A DNA stretch of 64,000 nt from NCBI GenBank assembly GCA_015059445.1, contig SVAK01000001.1, positions 89,951 to 153,950 on the forward strand. The letters run 5' to 3'. The stretch comes from Bacillota bacterium. GTDB lineage: Bacteria; Bacillota_I; Bacilli_A; RF39; UBA660. The notes beneath the pieces are model-generated. The model searched no databases. It saw only the letters and a program-made list of their open reading frames with translations, and was not told the DNA's origin. The position numbers and the translations under genes were made by a program. Below, one piece after another: positions 26,529 through 35,644 of this stretch; position 1 is the first letter of the stretch; every line of letters starts with the position of its first letter.

Positions 26529-27698
26529 ATGAAAAAAATATGTATGTTGACAGATAATATAACTTCAGTTGGAGGAATTCAGAGATGTGTATGTATGCTA
26601 TCTAATGAATTAATAAAGAATAACATGGAAGTTACGATATTATGTATAAATAAGTTTAATGACGGAAATGTTCCATTCAATTTATCCTCTAAAGTTAAAG
26701 TAGAATATGTAAAAAAAGTTAGCGTATTAAATAAGATCCTTTTTTGGTGGACTAAAATAATAACTAAGTTAGATATAAAAAAAGGAATTTTAAAAAATTT
26801 GAAAAAAATTCAGACTGCAGTATCTTTTAAAAGTAAATATAGTCGTAATAACGATTTACTAAAAAAAATAAATGATGGTAAATATGATTATGTTATCGTA
26901 AATGGTGGAAGTTTAGTTTTATTAGTGGGAATATATGCCGATAAAATTAATAGCAAATTGATTGGGTGGCAACATAGTAGTTGTGCATCTTATTTCGAAG
27001 ATAAAAAAGATAATTTGAAATATTATAAAAGGTTATATAAGGATTGTTTAAATAAACTAAATAATTATGTAGTATTGACTAATAATGATAAAAAATGGTT
27101 TTTAGACAATATGAATTACAAATGTGAAACAATTTATCATATGAAACCATTTACAACAACAAAAACAGCAAATATAAATAATAAAGTATTTATATCAGTA
27201 GGTAGACTAGTAGATGATAAGAACTATGAATTATTAATAGAAGCATTTAATATTTTTGCTGCTAAAGAACCAGATTGGCGTTTAGTAATATATGGTGAAG
27301 GACCTAAATATCAAGAATTAAATGATCTAATATTAAAATATAAATTAGAAAATAGAGTTTTTATAAAAAAATTTAAAAATGACATATCAGAAGCATATTT
27401 AGATAGTTCGATTTTTATAACTTCGTCCAAAATAGAAGGATTTGGATTAGTATTGATTGAAGCTATGGAATGCGGATTACCAATTATAGCTACGAATATT
27501 CCAGCATTTAATGAATTGGTAAAAAAAGATAATGGTATTATAATTAAGAAAAATACCGCACAAAGCTTAGCTGAAGAAATGTATAAGTTATGTTTAAATA
27601 AAAAAGAGATAAAAAAATATTCTGAGAATAATAAAAAGGAAGCATTAAATTTTTCTAAAGAATCGGTTACCCATAAATGGTTAAATTTAATGAAGTAA
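26529..27698 (+). CDS. Glycosyltransferase family 4
   Basis: 389-residue GT-B enzyme. The N-terminus has SVGGIQRCVCMLSNELIKN, the acceptor-side glycine-rich loop. The C-terminal donor site contains SVGRLVDDKNYELLIEAF, LVIYGEGPKYQELNDL and SKIEGFGLVLIEAMECGLPIIA with the conserved ExxxxxxxE pair. It resembles AmsD/EpsD-like capsule transferases. It has an AGGAG site and lies 11 bases after the flippase gene. Confidence 0.9.
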   Translation: MKKICMLTDNITSVGGIQRCVCMLSNELIKNNMEVTILCINKFNDGNVPFNLSSKVKVEYVKKVSVLNKILFWWTKIITKLDIKKGILKNLKKIQTAVSFKSKYSRNNDLLKKINDGKYDYVIVNGGSLVLLVGIYADKINSKLIGWQHSSCASYFEDKKDNLKYYKRLYKDCLNKLNNYVVLTNNDKKWFLDNMNYKCETIYHMKPFTTTKTANINNKVFISVGRLVDDKNYELLIEAFNIFAAKEPDWRLVIYGEGPKYQELNDLILKYKLENRVFIKKFKNDISEAYLDSSIFITSSKIEGFGLVLIEAMECGLPIIATNIPAFNELVKKDNGIIIKKNTAQSLAEEMYKLCLNKKEIKKYSENNKKEALNFSKESVTHKWLNLMK

Positions 27699-27709
27699 GG
27701 AGATAAAAA

Positions 27710-28477
27710 ATGAAAACTATTAAATATAAAAATAAGTTAAATTTAAATTGTGGAATAATTTGGTTTTGCAAAGATATTAAAGATTTAGGAAAAGATTTGG
27801 ATATAGTGGAATTAAATGGTTATCCTCATAAAATAAAAAATGCCAAAAAGCAATCATCTTTAATATTAAATTTAGAAATTTCTGAAGAAGAAATTTTTAA
27901 TGAAATAAAAAAGAATGTAAAATATGAGATAAATAGATGTTATAAAGAAAATGTTAAAGCGACAATTTATAATTCAAAAGAATTATCTAATGAAAAAGAA
28001 GAACTACTAAATTTTAAGGAAACATATAATAAAATGTATGAAGAAAAAAATTTATCTACTAGATTAGATTTGAAACTTGTTCAAAAATATATTGATAATA
28101 ATTTGTTTTATTTAACTAAATCTCATATGGATGAAAAAACGTTATCGTATCATGCTTATCTTAGTGATGGGAAGGAAACTAGATTATTATATTCATGTTC
28201 GACATTTAGAAGTGAAAAAGAAGAAAGTGCACTAATAGCTAGAGCAAATAAATTTCTTCATTGGGAAGATATTAAATATTTTAAATCTATAAAAGTTAAA
28301 GTTTATGATTTTGGTGGTATTAGTTCTTTTGAAAATCCAAATGGTATTGATAAATTTAAGATGGCATTTGGTGGCGAAAAAATTGAGTATTACAATATTA
28401 CATTTGGTAAAAATTTAAAAGGAAAATTATTTGTATTTGCTACAAAAATTAAGAAAATATTTAGGAGAAAACATTAA
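27710..28477 (+). CDS. FemAB/GNAT-like acyl or aminoacyl transferase
   Basis: 255-residue protein related to the FemX/FemAB and BioF2-type GNAT superfamily. The recognisable parts are VKYEINRCYKENV and the C-terminal VYDFGGISSFENPNGIDKFK with FGGEKIEYYNI. This 'YDFGG...FK..FGG' arrangement is conserved in FemAB-like enzymes. FemAB proteins use aminoacyl-tRNA; other members use acyl-CoA. In a capsule operon it may add an amino acid or acyl group to the repeat unit. Which donor it uses cannot be decided from sequence. Its stop overlaps the next start by one base. Confidence 0.65.
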   Translation: MKTIKYKNKLNLNCGIIWFCKDIKDLGKDLDIVELNGYPHKIKNAKKQSSLILNLEISEEEIFNEIKKNVKYEINRCYKENVKATIYNSKELSNEKEELLNFKETYNKMYEEKNLSTRLDLKLVQKYIDNNLFYLTKSHMDEKTLSYHAYLSDGKETRLLYSCSTFRSEKEESALIARANKFLHWEDIKYFKSIKVKVYDFGGISSFENPNGIDKFKMAFGGEKIEYYNITFGKNLKGKLFVFATKIKKIFRRKH

Positions 28478-29046
28478 TGAAAAATATTTATTTGAAAATT
28501 TTAAGATATTTGAATTTTAAAAAATATGCAATCAAAAAAGGTGTTAATATTTCTTCTGATTGTAGACTTATTGGCAGGGATATTGATTTTGGAAGTGAAC
28601 CTTATTTAATAAAAATAGGTAATCACGTAACTATATCAAACAATGTTCAATTTATAACACACGATGGTTCAACTTTTGTATTTAGAGAAAATAATAAATA
28701 TAAACACATTGTAAAATTTGGAAAAATTGAAATAGGAGATAATTGTTTTATTGGATCCAGAAGCATTATATTACCTAATATTAAGATTGGAGACAATGTA
28801 GTAGTTGCGGCAGGTAGTGTAGTAACTAAAAGTATACCTAACAATTGTGTAGTTGCTGGAAATCCTGCTAAATATATATGCCCACTAGATGAGTTTATTG
28901 AAAAAAGTGTTAAAGAAACACCTAATTATGACTTAGATAATTTTAAAAACAATAAGAAAAATGAAGTTATTAAAATTTGTGATAGTATAAACTTTAAAAA
29001 GGAATTAGAAACTAATGAAAAAATTAATAAAAAAAGTCTTAAATAA
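28477..29046 (+). CDS. Hexapeptide-repeat (LbH) O-acetyltransferase
   Basis: 189-residue acetyltransferase of the left-handed beta-helix family (CysE/WcaF/VatD-like). Hexapeptide turns are visible in IKIGNHVTISNNVQFITHD, IEIGDNCFIGSRSIILPN and IKIGDNVVVAAGSVVTKSI. The usual PNNCVVAGNPAKYI end is present, and the catalytic-type histidine is in FITHDG. It probably acetylates a sugar of the capsule repeat unit using acetyl-CoA. It is coupled to the upstream gene by a one-base TAATG overlap, and the next gene starts 32 bases before its end. Confidence 0.88.
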   Translation: MKNIYLKILRYLNFKKYAIKKGVNISSDCRLIGRDIDFGSEPYLIKIGNHVTISNNVQFITHDGSTFVFRENNKYKHIVKFGKIEIGDNCFIGSRSIILPNIKIGDNVVVAAGSVVTKSIPNNCVVAGNPAKYICPLDEFIEKSVKETPNYDLDNFKNNKKNEVIKICDSINFKKELETNEKINKKSLK

Positions 29047-30184
29047 TGAAATATTTAGAATTATATTTACAATGTTATTAATATTATTTGTGTTAGATAT
29101 GATTTTTTTGAAAAAAATTTTATTATTAACAATTCTTATTTTATTATTGTTAATAACTCTAATGATTTTTTATAAATTGTATTTTAAGGTTTCATTTATT
29201 AACATTAATAAAATTAAAGAATATCTTTTATATCTTAAATATAAAAAAATAAGTGGTGAATGTATTTATTCTCAAAATATAAAAATAAATACATTTGATG
29301 GTTCTGGATGTTTAACTCATCCATCAGTTTTATATTTTGAAAATGGATTTAATGGCTATAAATTTTGGATGGTACATACACCATATAATAATTGTGATAT
29401 ATCATTAGAAAACCCATGTATTGTAGTTTCTAATGATGGAATAAATTTTGAAGAATTAAAAGAAATCAATAATCCTTTACTACCTATTTTAAAAGAGAAA
29501 AATCCTAAAAAGTATTATAATGATCCTAATTTAGTTTATACAGATTGTTTAGAACTATGGTATAGATATACTATAGAACATGAGGCCGGAAAAATCGAAA
29601 ACTATGTATATCGAATGACATCTAAAGATGGTATCAAGTGGTCATCGCCAAAACTCATTTTAAAAGATGAACTAGGTGACAAATTATATATGAGTTTAAG
29701 TGTTTTATATGAAAAAGATATTTATAAATTATATTTCGTTAATAACAATTTATTATTGCGAGAAATAGAAAGTACAGATTTAAAAAAATGGACGAAAGAA
29801 AAAGATATTAATATAATTTCTGAATCTATTTGGCATGGAGAAATAAAATTAGATAATGATGGATTATATAAGTTGTTATTTATAGATAAAAATTATAATT
29901 TATGCATTTGTGAATCAATTGATGGTATAAATTTTAGTAATTTAAAAAAGATAAATTTATATTGTAAATGTAAGGATTACTTTTATTTTAAATCTTTAGT
30001 GTATAAATCAAGTATAGTATTTGTAGATGACGATATATATTTATATACACCATTTAGATACGATAAGGTCAAATTATTTGCAATTAATGATGTGATTTCA
30101 CACACATGGCATTTAAGTGTTACAAAATTAAGAAAAGAAAATTTAGAAGAAATTTGTACATTGTTAGATGAGGAGGAATTATGA
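29015..30184 (+). CDS. Membrane-anchored five-bladed beta-propeller protein (GH43/GH32-like)
   Basis: 389-residue protein. Two adjacent hydrophobic segments lie near residues 13-55. They are followed by a soluble domain with repeated blade motifs: LTHPSVLYFENGFNGYKFWM, PCIVVSNDGINFEEL, YRMTSKDGIKWSSPKLIL, REIESTDLKKWTK and CESIDGINFSNL. The 'S.DG..W' pattern is that of five-bladed glycoside hydrolase/phosphorylase propellers (GH43/GH32/GH130). Such proteins in capsule loci may trim or modify the polymer. The three catalytic acids cannot be assigned with certainty. It overlaps its neighbours at both ends (32 and 4 bases), so translation is coupled. Confidence 0.6.
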   Translation: MKKLIKKVLNNEIFRIIFTMLLILFVLDMIFLKKILLLTILILLLLITLMIFYKLYFKVSFININKIKEYLLYLKYKKISGECIYSQNIKINTFDGSGCLTHPSVLYFENGFNGYKFWMVHTPYNNCDISLENPCIVVSNDGINFEELKEINNPLLPILKEKNPKKYYNDPNLVYTDCLELWYRYTIEHEAGKIENYVYRMTSKDGIKWSSPKLILKDELGDKLYMSLSVLYEKDIYKLYFVNNNLLLREIESTDLKKWTKEKDINIISESIWHGEIKLDNDGLYKLLFIDKNYNLCICESIDGINFSNLKKINLYCKCKDYFYFKSLVYKSSIVFVDDDIYLYTPFRYDKVKLFAINDVISHTWHLSVTKLRKENLEEICTLLDEEEL

Positions 30185-31140
30185 AAACATATTTAATAAC
30201 AGGAGGAGCGGGTTTTATTGGTTCTACTTTAGCAGATTTTTTGTTAAAACAAAATTATAAAGTGGTAATAGTAGATAATTTTTGTGACTTTTATGATCCT
30301 AAAATAAAGGAAAAAAATGTGGAGCATAATTTAAATAATGAAAATTATAAATTATATCGTATAGATATTAGAAATAAAGAAGATTTAAAAAGAGCATTTG
30401 CGGAAAATGAAATAGATTGTATTATTCATTTAGCTGCAATGGCTGGGGTAAGACCTTCAATTGAAAATCCAATTTTATATCAAAATGTTAATTGTGTTGG
30501 TACTCAAAATATTTTAGAGTTAATGAAAGAATGTAATATTAAAAATTTAGTCATGGCGTCAAGTAGTAGTGTTTATGGCAACACAAAAGAAGTCCCATTC
30601 AACGAAGAGATGATTGTGGATTTTGCTATAAGTCCTTATGCTGCTACAAAAAAAGCTAATGAAGTTATGACTCATGTATATCATAAATTATTTGAATTTA
30701 ATGTTATTATGCTAAGATTCTTTACTGTATTTGGTCCTCGCCAAAGACCCGATTTAGCTATTAATAAATTTACAAGACTTATGCTAAATGAGGAAGAAAT
30801 TCCTATGTTTGGGGATGGCACAACATCAAGAGATTATACTTATATAGATGATATTGTTGATGGTATTTATAAAAGTATAAATTATATTGAAAGTAACGAT
30901 AATGTATACGAAATTATTAATTTAGGTAATTCTAGTCCAGTATCTTTAAAAGAGATGATTATGACTATAAGTAATGTATTAGAAGTAGAGCCTAAAATAA
31001 AGGAACTACCTATGCAACCAGGTGATGTTGAAAGAACTTTTGCTGATATTTCTAAAGCCCAAAAATTACTAGGATATAATCCAAAGACATCATTTGAAGA
31101 AGGAATTAGAAAGTTTGTGGAGTGGTACAAAGAAAAATAA
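30181..31140 (+). CDS. NAD-dependent UDP-glucuronate 4-epimerase-type enzyme
   Basis: 319-residue extended SDR. GGAGFIG is at residues 8-14. IIHLAAMAGVRPSIENP is a hallmark of UDP-glucuronate 4-epimerases and close relatives. The catalytic motif is YAATK with an upstream ASSSSVYG serine. FTVFGPRQRPDLAINKF and GDGTTSRDYTYIDDIVDGI complete the signature. Together with ugd at the start of the operon, it would make UDP-galacturonate from UDP-glucose. An ATGA overlap couples it to the propeller gene. A terminator follows, closing the capsule operon. A UDP-glucose 4-epimerase activity is the main alternative. Confidence 0.85.
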   Translation: MKTYLITGGAGFIGSTLADFLLKQNYKVVIVDNFCDFYDPKIKEKNVEHNLNNENYKLYRIDIRNKEDLKRAFAENEIDCIIHLAAMAGVRPSIENPILYQNVNCVGTQNILELMKECNIKNLVMASSSSVYGNTKEVPFNEEMIVDFAISPYAATKKANEVMTHVYHKLFEFNVIMLRFFTVFGPRQRPDLAINKFTRLMLNEEEIPMFGDGTTSRDYTYIDDIVDGIYKSINYIESNDNVYEIINLGNSSPVSLKEMIMTISNVLEVEPKIKELPMQPGDVERTFADISKAQKLLGYNPKTSFEEGIRKFVEWYKEK

Positions 31141-31141
31141 A

Positions 31142-31170
31142 AAAAGTTTATACTAAAATAAACTTTTTTT
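31142..31170 (+). terminator. Terminator of the capsule operon
   Basis: AAAAGTTTA (31142-31150) pairs with TAAACTTTT (31159-31167), followed by further T residues, directly after the stop codon. Confidence 0.85.
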
Positions 31171-31217
31171 ATTAGAAAATTTCAGTTATAATATTAGATA
31201 AAGAAGGATGTGAAAAA

Positions 31218-32231
31218 ATGAAAAAATTAAAAAGTTTATTAATAGTTTTTCTATTATTGCTACTATGTGGGTGTGGCAAAGAAGAAAATAAAGATTTAAA
31301 CAATAATACAAATAACAATCAGAATGTTGAAACAAAAAAAGTAACGATTGTTGATTTAAATAGTAATGAAAGACCAATTGCAGTCATGATTAATAATAAT
31401 AAAGCAGCTCGACCACAGTCAGGATTAACAGATGCTTATCTAGTTTATGAGATAATGGTTGAAGGTGGTATTACAAGAATGATGGCATTGTATACCCAAG
31501 ATGCTACTGAAGAAAAAATTGGTTCAATTAGAAGTTCAAGACATAATTATTTGGATTATGTATTAGAAAATGATGCTATTTATGTTCATTGGGGTGGTTC
31601 ACCTAAGGCATATGAAGATATAGACAGTTTAAATATAGATAATTTGGATGGTATGGTTTATGGTGGTAAATATTTTGTTACTGATAAAAATTTAAATAGA
31701 AGTCTAGAACATACCAGATTTACTAGTTCAAATCTTATAAGAGATGGAATAAAAAAATTAAAATTTAAAACTACTACTGATAATGGTTATTTATTAAATT
31801 ATACTGCAGAAACAGTTAATTTAGCCGAAAAAGAAGATAGTAAAGTAGCTAATAAAGTTACAATTAAATATTCAAAATATCAAACATCATCATACGAATA
31901 TAATAGCGAAGAACAAGTTTATTATCGTAGTATGAATGGAGATGCTCATACCGATTTAGTAACTGGAGAACATTATAAATTTAAAAATATAATAGCATAT
32001 GATGTGAAATATACTTCAATGGATAATAAAGATAGACAAGATTTAAGCAATGTAGGTTCAGGAGAAGGTGTTTATATAACAAATGGTTATAGTGTACCAA
32101 TTAAATGGACTAAAGAATCGAGAGCAGGAAAAACTAAATATACATATTTAGATGGTACTGAAATAGATGTATCTGATGGAAATACATTTATTCAAATTTA
32201 TCCTACTTCAGGAAAGTTAACAATTAGTTAA
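31218..32231 (+). CDS. DUF3048 lipoprotein (YerB-like)
   Basis: 337-residue lipoprotein. The signal peptide ends in the lipobox LLLCGC with the cysteine near residue 17, then a Asn/Glu-rich linker. The DUF3048 domain begins at RPIAVMINNNKAARPQSGL and includes AYLVYEIMVEGGITRMMALY, KIGSIRSSRHNYLDY and YVHWGGSPKAYE, all strong YerB signatures. Its biological role is not established. It is followed by spoVIF with a 47-base gap. Confidence 0.93.
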   Translation: MKKLKSLLIVFLLLLLCGCGKEENKDLNNNTNNNQNVETKKVTIVDLNSNERPIAVMINNNKAARPQSGLTDAYLVYEIMVEGGITRMMALYTQDATEEKIGSIRSSRHNYLDYVLENDAIYVHWGGSPKAYEDIDSLNIDNLDGMVYGGKYFVTDKNLNRSLEHTRFTSSNLIRDGIKKLKFKTTTDNGYLLNYTAETVNLAEKEDSKVANKVTIKYSKYQTSSYEYNSEEQVYYRSMNGDAHTDLVTGEHYKFKNIIAYDVKYTSMDNKDRQDLSNVGSGEGVYITNGYSVPIKWTKESRAGKTKYTYLDGTEIDVSDGNTFIQIYPTSGKLTIS

Positions 32232-32278
32232 TTGTCACTAAAGGATTACTTAATCATATAATTAATTAGAGGTGTTAT

Positions 32279-32521
32279 ATGAATTTAAGTGATTCTTTTT
32301 TTAATAAAGTAGAAAAAAAGACAAAAGTTGATAAAAAAACTATCATAGGACTTGCTGAAAAATTACAAAAGGGTAATATGAAAGATGAAAAAACTTTAAG
32401 AGAAATAATTGAAACATTAAGTCAAATGACCGGAAAAAAGATAAGCAAAGAACAAAGTGATAAAATAATATCTAAAGTTGTAGACGGTAATGTGCCAGAT
32501 AATATTGATAAAATGTTCTAG
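32279..32521 (+). CDS. spoVIF: Stage VI sporulation protein F (SpoVIF/YjcC)
   Basis: 80-residue protein of the SpoVIF family. The whole length matches the family pattern by eye: FFNKVEKKTKVDKKTIIGLAEKLQ, MKDEKTLREIIETLSQMTGKKISKEQSDKII and a terminal NIDKMF. In Bacillus this protein is needed for spore coat assembly and works with GerE. GerE itself is encoded at 61.0 kb in this window, which supports the reading. AGAGGTG lies 7 bases before the start. Confidence 0.8.
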   Translation: MNLSDSFFNKVEKKTKVDKKTIIGLAEKLQKGNMKDEKTLREIIETLSQMTGKKISKEQSDKIISKVVDGNVPDNIDKMF

Positions 32522-32600
32522 TTGACAAAGACATTACAAATTAATTGCATTAAGTCATATTTTGTGTTAATCTATTTATAGAATAAAGAGGTGCTTTCAC

Positions 32601-33548
32601 GTGGAAGAATTTTTAAATAAATTATATAGTTATGAGTATTTTGGAACATATTTAGTAATTTCTATTGTGGTATTAATTTTATTATTTTTCGTTATTTTGT
32701 TTTTTGGCAAAAAAGATCAAAGAGAAAGAGAAAAAACAGCTACATTAAAGTTACAACAAATAAATAATGATGCATTTAAAGAAGAAAGCATAATAGAGCA
32801 AGTAGAAGTTCCAAACATTACTCAAGAAATATTAGAAAATGATACAATAATTGTGCCAAATATTGGGGATATGTCCGGAGTTGTTGAAGAGGTATCTGAT
32901 GAAATACCGGAACCAGTATTACCAAATATTGAAGAAAGCATTCAATCTGTACCAGAAGAAAAAGCTGATGAAGCGTCTGTCGTAGAAACACCTATTCTAG
33001 AACCAGTTTTAGATATGCCAATAGTAGAACCAACTGCTGAAATAGAAATACAATCAGTAGTAGAAGAAAAAGAAGATGAGATAACTCCATTGTTGGAAAA
33101 AATAGAAGAAAAACCATTACTATTTAATGAATTTAATATAAATTATGAGGTTCCAAAAATAGAAGCTATTAATGAATCACCAAAACCTAATGAATCAACA
33201 GAAATACAATCTGAATTAGAAGTTCCAATATTTAATTTTGATGAAATTGTAAAAGACGTGGAAGAGACAAAAAAAGAACAAACTTATACCAAAGGCCCAG
33301 AAATATTTAGTTCAGTGTATGTTCCAAAAAAAGAAGAGGTAGAATTACCAAAGGTAGATATTCCAGAAGTTAAAGAACCTGTTAATAATGATTTGGATTT
33401 TGAATTACCAACATTAAAAAAAGATGTTGTAGCAGAACCTAAAGAAGAACCTGTTGAAGAAGTAAAAGAAGAAAAAATAGAAATGCCAGTTTTAAATGAT
33501 TATAATTTAGATAGCATTTTAGGCGAAACTTATAATATAAACAAATAA
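32601..33548 (+). CDS. Single-span membrane protein with long acidic Glu/Pro/Val tail
   Basis: 315-residue protein of unknown family. One membrane helix near residues 16-37 (GTYLVISIVVLILLFFVILFF) is followed by a long acidic, proline-containing, low-complexity tail. It contains repeated pieces such as EEVSDEIPEPVLPNIEE and PILEPVLDMPIVEPTAE. The tail should be cytoplasmic and largely disordered, like the linkers of EzrA/ZipA/FtsY-type proteins; no globular domain is recognised. It starts at a GTG with AAAGAGGTG 8 bases upstream. A terminator follows. Confidence 0.7.
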   Translation: MEEFLNKLYSYEYFGTYLVISIVVLILLFFVILFFGKKDQREREKTATLKLQQINNDAFKEESIIEQVEVPNITQEILENDTIIVPNIGDMSGVVEEVSDEIPEPVLPNIEESIQSVPEEKADEASVVETPILEPVLDMPIVEPTAEIEIQSVVEEKEDEITPLLEKIEEKPLLFNEFNINYEVPKIEAINESPKPNESTEIQSELEVPIFNFDEIVKDVEETKKEQTYTKGPEIFSSVYVPKKEEVELPKVDIPEVKEPVNNDLDFELPTLKKDVVAEPKEEPVEEVKEEKIEMPVLNDYNLDSILGETYNINK

Positions 33549-33551
33549 AAT

Positions 33552-33587
33552 AAAAAAATGTTACACAATTAGTGTGACATTTTTTTA
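33552..33587 (+). terminator. Terminator
   Basis: AAAAAATGT-ACAC pairs with GTGT-ACATTTTTT across 33553-33587, with a single T-G mismatch position and a long T run. Confidence 0.85.
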
Positions 33588-33676
33588 TTATAAAATATGA
33601 TTATTAATTTAATTCTCGTAAAAGAAATTAGTAAACATTATGTAATTTAGCTTTGTCAAAAAATGTCTAAGTTTGG

Positions 33677-33706
33677 TTGAATCACCAGCGTTTGTTGTGT
33701 TACAAT
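33677..33706 (+). promoter_or_regulatory. Promoter of parE-parC
   Basis: TTGAAT (33677-33682), an 18-base spacer and TGT-TACAAT (-10 at 33701-33706). The ribosome site GGTGA lies 7 bases after the -10, so the leader is very short. Confidence 0.65.
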
Positions 33707-33723
33707 GGTTATGGTGAATAGAT

Positions 33724-35631
33724 ATGACAAAATATGATGCATCATCAATTAAAATATTAGAAGGTTTAGAAGCTGTTCGAAAAAGACCAGGTATGTATAT
33801 TGGTAGTACCGATAAAAGAGGGCTTCATCATTTAGTATGGGAAATTGTTGATAATTCAATAGATGAAATTATTAATGGTCATGGTAATTATATAAAAATA
33901 GTTTTACATAAAGATGGTAGTATAACTATTGCCGATAATGGTCGTGGTGTACCAATTGGTATGCATGAAAGTGGTAAATCAACTCCTGAAGTTATTTATA
34001 CAATTTTACATGCAGGTGGTAAATTTGAAGAAGGAAACTACAAAGTAAGTGGTGGACTTCATGGTGTCGGTGGTTCAGTTGTTAATGCCCTCAGTAAAAA
34101 GATGGATGTAATTATTTATCGCGATGGAGTGATTTCTAACATTAGATTTGCAGATGGTGGAAAAGTAGAATCACCCTTAAAAACAATAGGCAATTCGAAT
34201 AAAACTGGTACAGTAGTAACTTTTTTACCAGACTATGAAATCTTTAAAAATTGTAGTTTTTCTTATACTACTATTTGTGAAAGAATGCAAGAGAGTGCTT
34301 TTTTAATTCCTAATATTACAATTGAAGTAATAGATGAAGATGGAAATAAACAAGTTAAATATCATTATGAAGAAGGATTAACAAATTTTGTAGAATATAT
34401 TAATGAAGATAAAAACACGTTACATAAAGTATTAAATTTTAGTGGAAATAAAAATAATATCGAAGTAAATGTTGCATTACAATATACAGACACGTATAAC
34501 GAAAATATTGTATCATTTGTTAATAATGTTAAAACTACTGATGGTGGAACTCATGAAGTTGGTTTTAAAACTGGTATTACAAAAGCATTCAATGATTATG
34601 TAAAAGCGAATAATGTTATTAAGGGAAAAGATAATACTTTTGATGGTAGTGATGTAAGAGAAGGATTAAGTGTTGTAATTAATTTGAGAATACCAGAAAA
34701 TTTATTGCAATTCGAAGGTCAAACTAAAGGCAAATTAGGAACGCCAGAAGCAAGAAGTATTACAGAAAGTGTTACTTATGAAAACATTAAATTCTTTTTA
34801 GAAGAAAATAAAGAAATAGCTTTAACAATTGTCGAAAAAGCTGCTAAAAGTAAAATAGCTAGAGAAGCTGCTAGAAAAGCAAGAGAAGATGCTCGTAATG
34901 GTAAAGGGAAAAATAAACTTGAAAAGAATTTATCTGGAAAATTAGCTCCAGCTACAAGTAGAAATGCTAAAATAAATGAACTGTTCTTAGTAGAAGGAGA
35001 TTCTGCTGGAGGGTCTGCCAAAAGTGGTAGAGATAGAAAATTTCAAGCTATTTTACCACTTAGAGGTAAAGTAATAAATGCTGAAAAAACTAGCTTAGCA
35101 GATATTTTAAAAAATGAAGAAATAAATACAATCATTCATACAATTGGAGCAGGTCTTGGTAATGAATTTATAGTTGAAGATTCTAACTATGACAAAGTAA
35201 TAATCATGACCGATGCCGATGTTGATGGATCACACATTCAAATTTTATTATTAACATTCTTTTATCGCTTTATGAGGCCATTAATTGAAGCCGGAAAACT
35301 TTATATTGCTAAACCACCTTTATATAAAATTGATTATGGTAAGAAACATTTTTATGCTTATTCAGATGATGAAAGATTTAGAATAGTTTCAGAAAATGTT
35401 GGAAAACCAGATATATCTAGAAATAAAGGTTTAGGTGAAATGAATGCTGATGAACTTTGGGATACAACTATGAATCCTGACACTAGAAGTTTAATAAGAG
35501 TAAATATTTACGATGCGGCTCTAGCAGAAAAAAGAGTAAATGTCTTAATGGGGGATAAAGTAGAACCAAGAAAAGAATGGATAGAAGAAAATATTGAATT
35601 TACTATGGAAGATAGTTATAGAGTAAACTAA
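33724..35631 (+). CDS. parE: DNA topoisomerase IV subunit B
   Basis: 635-residue ATPase subunit of topoisomerase IV, which decatenates daughter chromosomes. GHKL ATPase motifs are [20 protein letters not shown] and [15 protein letters not shown]. The transducer part includes [17 protein letters not shown]. The TOPRIM domain has [20 protein letters not shown] and [11 protein letters not shown]. ParE rather than GyrB is chosen from the Gram-positive ParE features [18 protein letters not shown] and [13 protein letters not shown], and from the ParC-type partner 13 bases downstream. Confidence 0.95.
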   Translation: MTKYDASSIKILEGLEAVRKRPGMYIGSTDKRGLHHLVWEIVDNSIDEIINGHGNYIKIVLHKDGSITIADNGRGVPIGMHESGKSTPEVIYTILHAGGKFEEGNYKVSGGLHGVGGSVVNALSKKMDVIIYRDGVISNIRFADGGKVESPLKTIGNSNKTGTVVTFLPDYEIFKNCSFSYTTICERMQESAFLIPNITIEVIDEDGNKQVKYHYEEGLTNFVEYINEDKNTLHKVLNFSGNKNNIEVNVALQYTDTYNENIVSFVNNVKTTDGGTHEVGFKTGITKAFNDYVKANNVIKGKDNTFDGSDVREGLSVVINLRIPENLLQFEGQTKGKLGTPEARSITESVTYENIKFFLEENKEIALTIVEKAAKSKIAREAARKAREDARNGKGKNKLEKNLSGKLAPATSRNAKINELFLVEGDSAGGSAKSGRDRKFQAILPLRGKVINAEKTSLADILKNEEINTIIHTIGAGLGNEFIVEDSNYDKVIIMTDADVDGSHIQILLLTFFYRFMRPLIEAGKLYIAKPPLYKIDYGKKHFYAYSDDERFRIVSENVGKPDISRNKGLGEMNADELWDTTMNPDTRSLIRVNIYDAALAEKRVNVLMGDKVEPRKEWIEENIEFTMEDSYRVN

Positions 35632-35644
35632 GCAAGGTGATATA

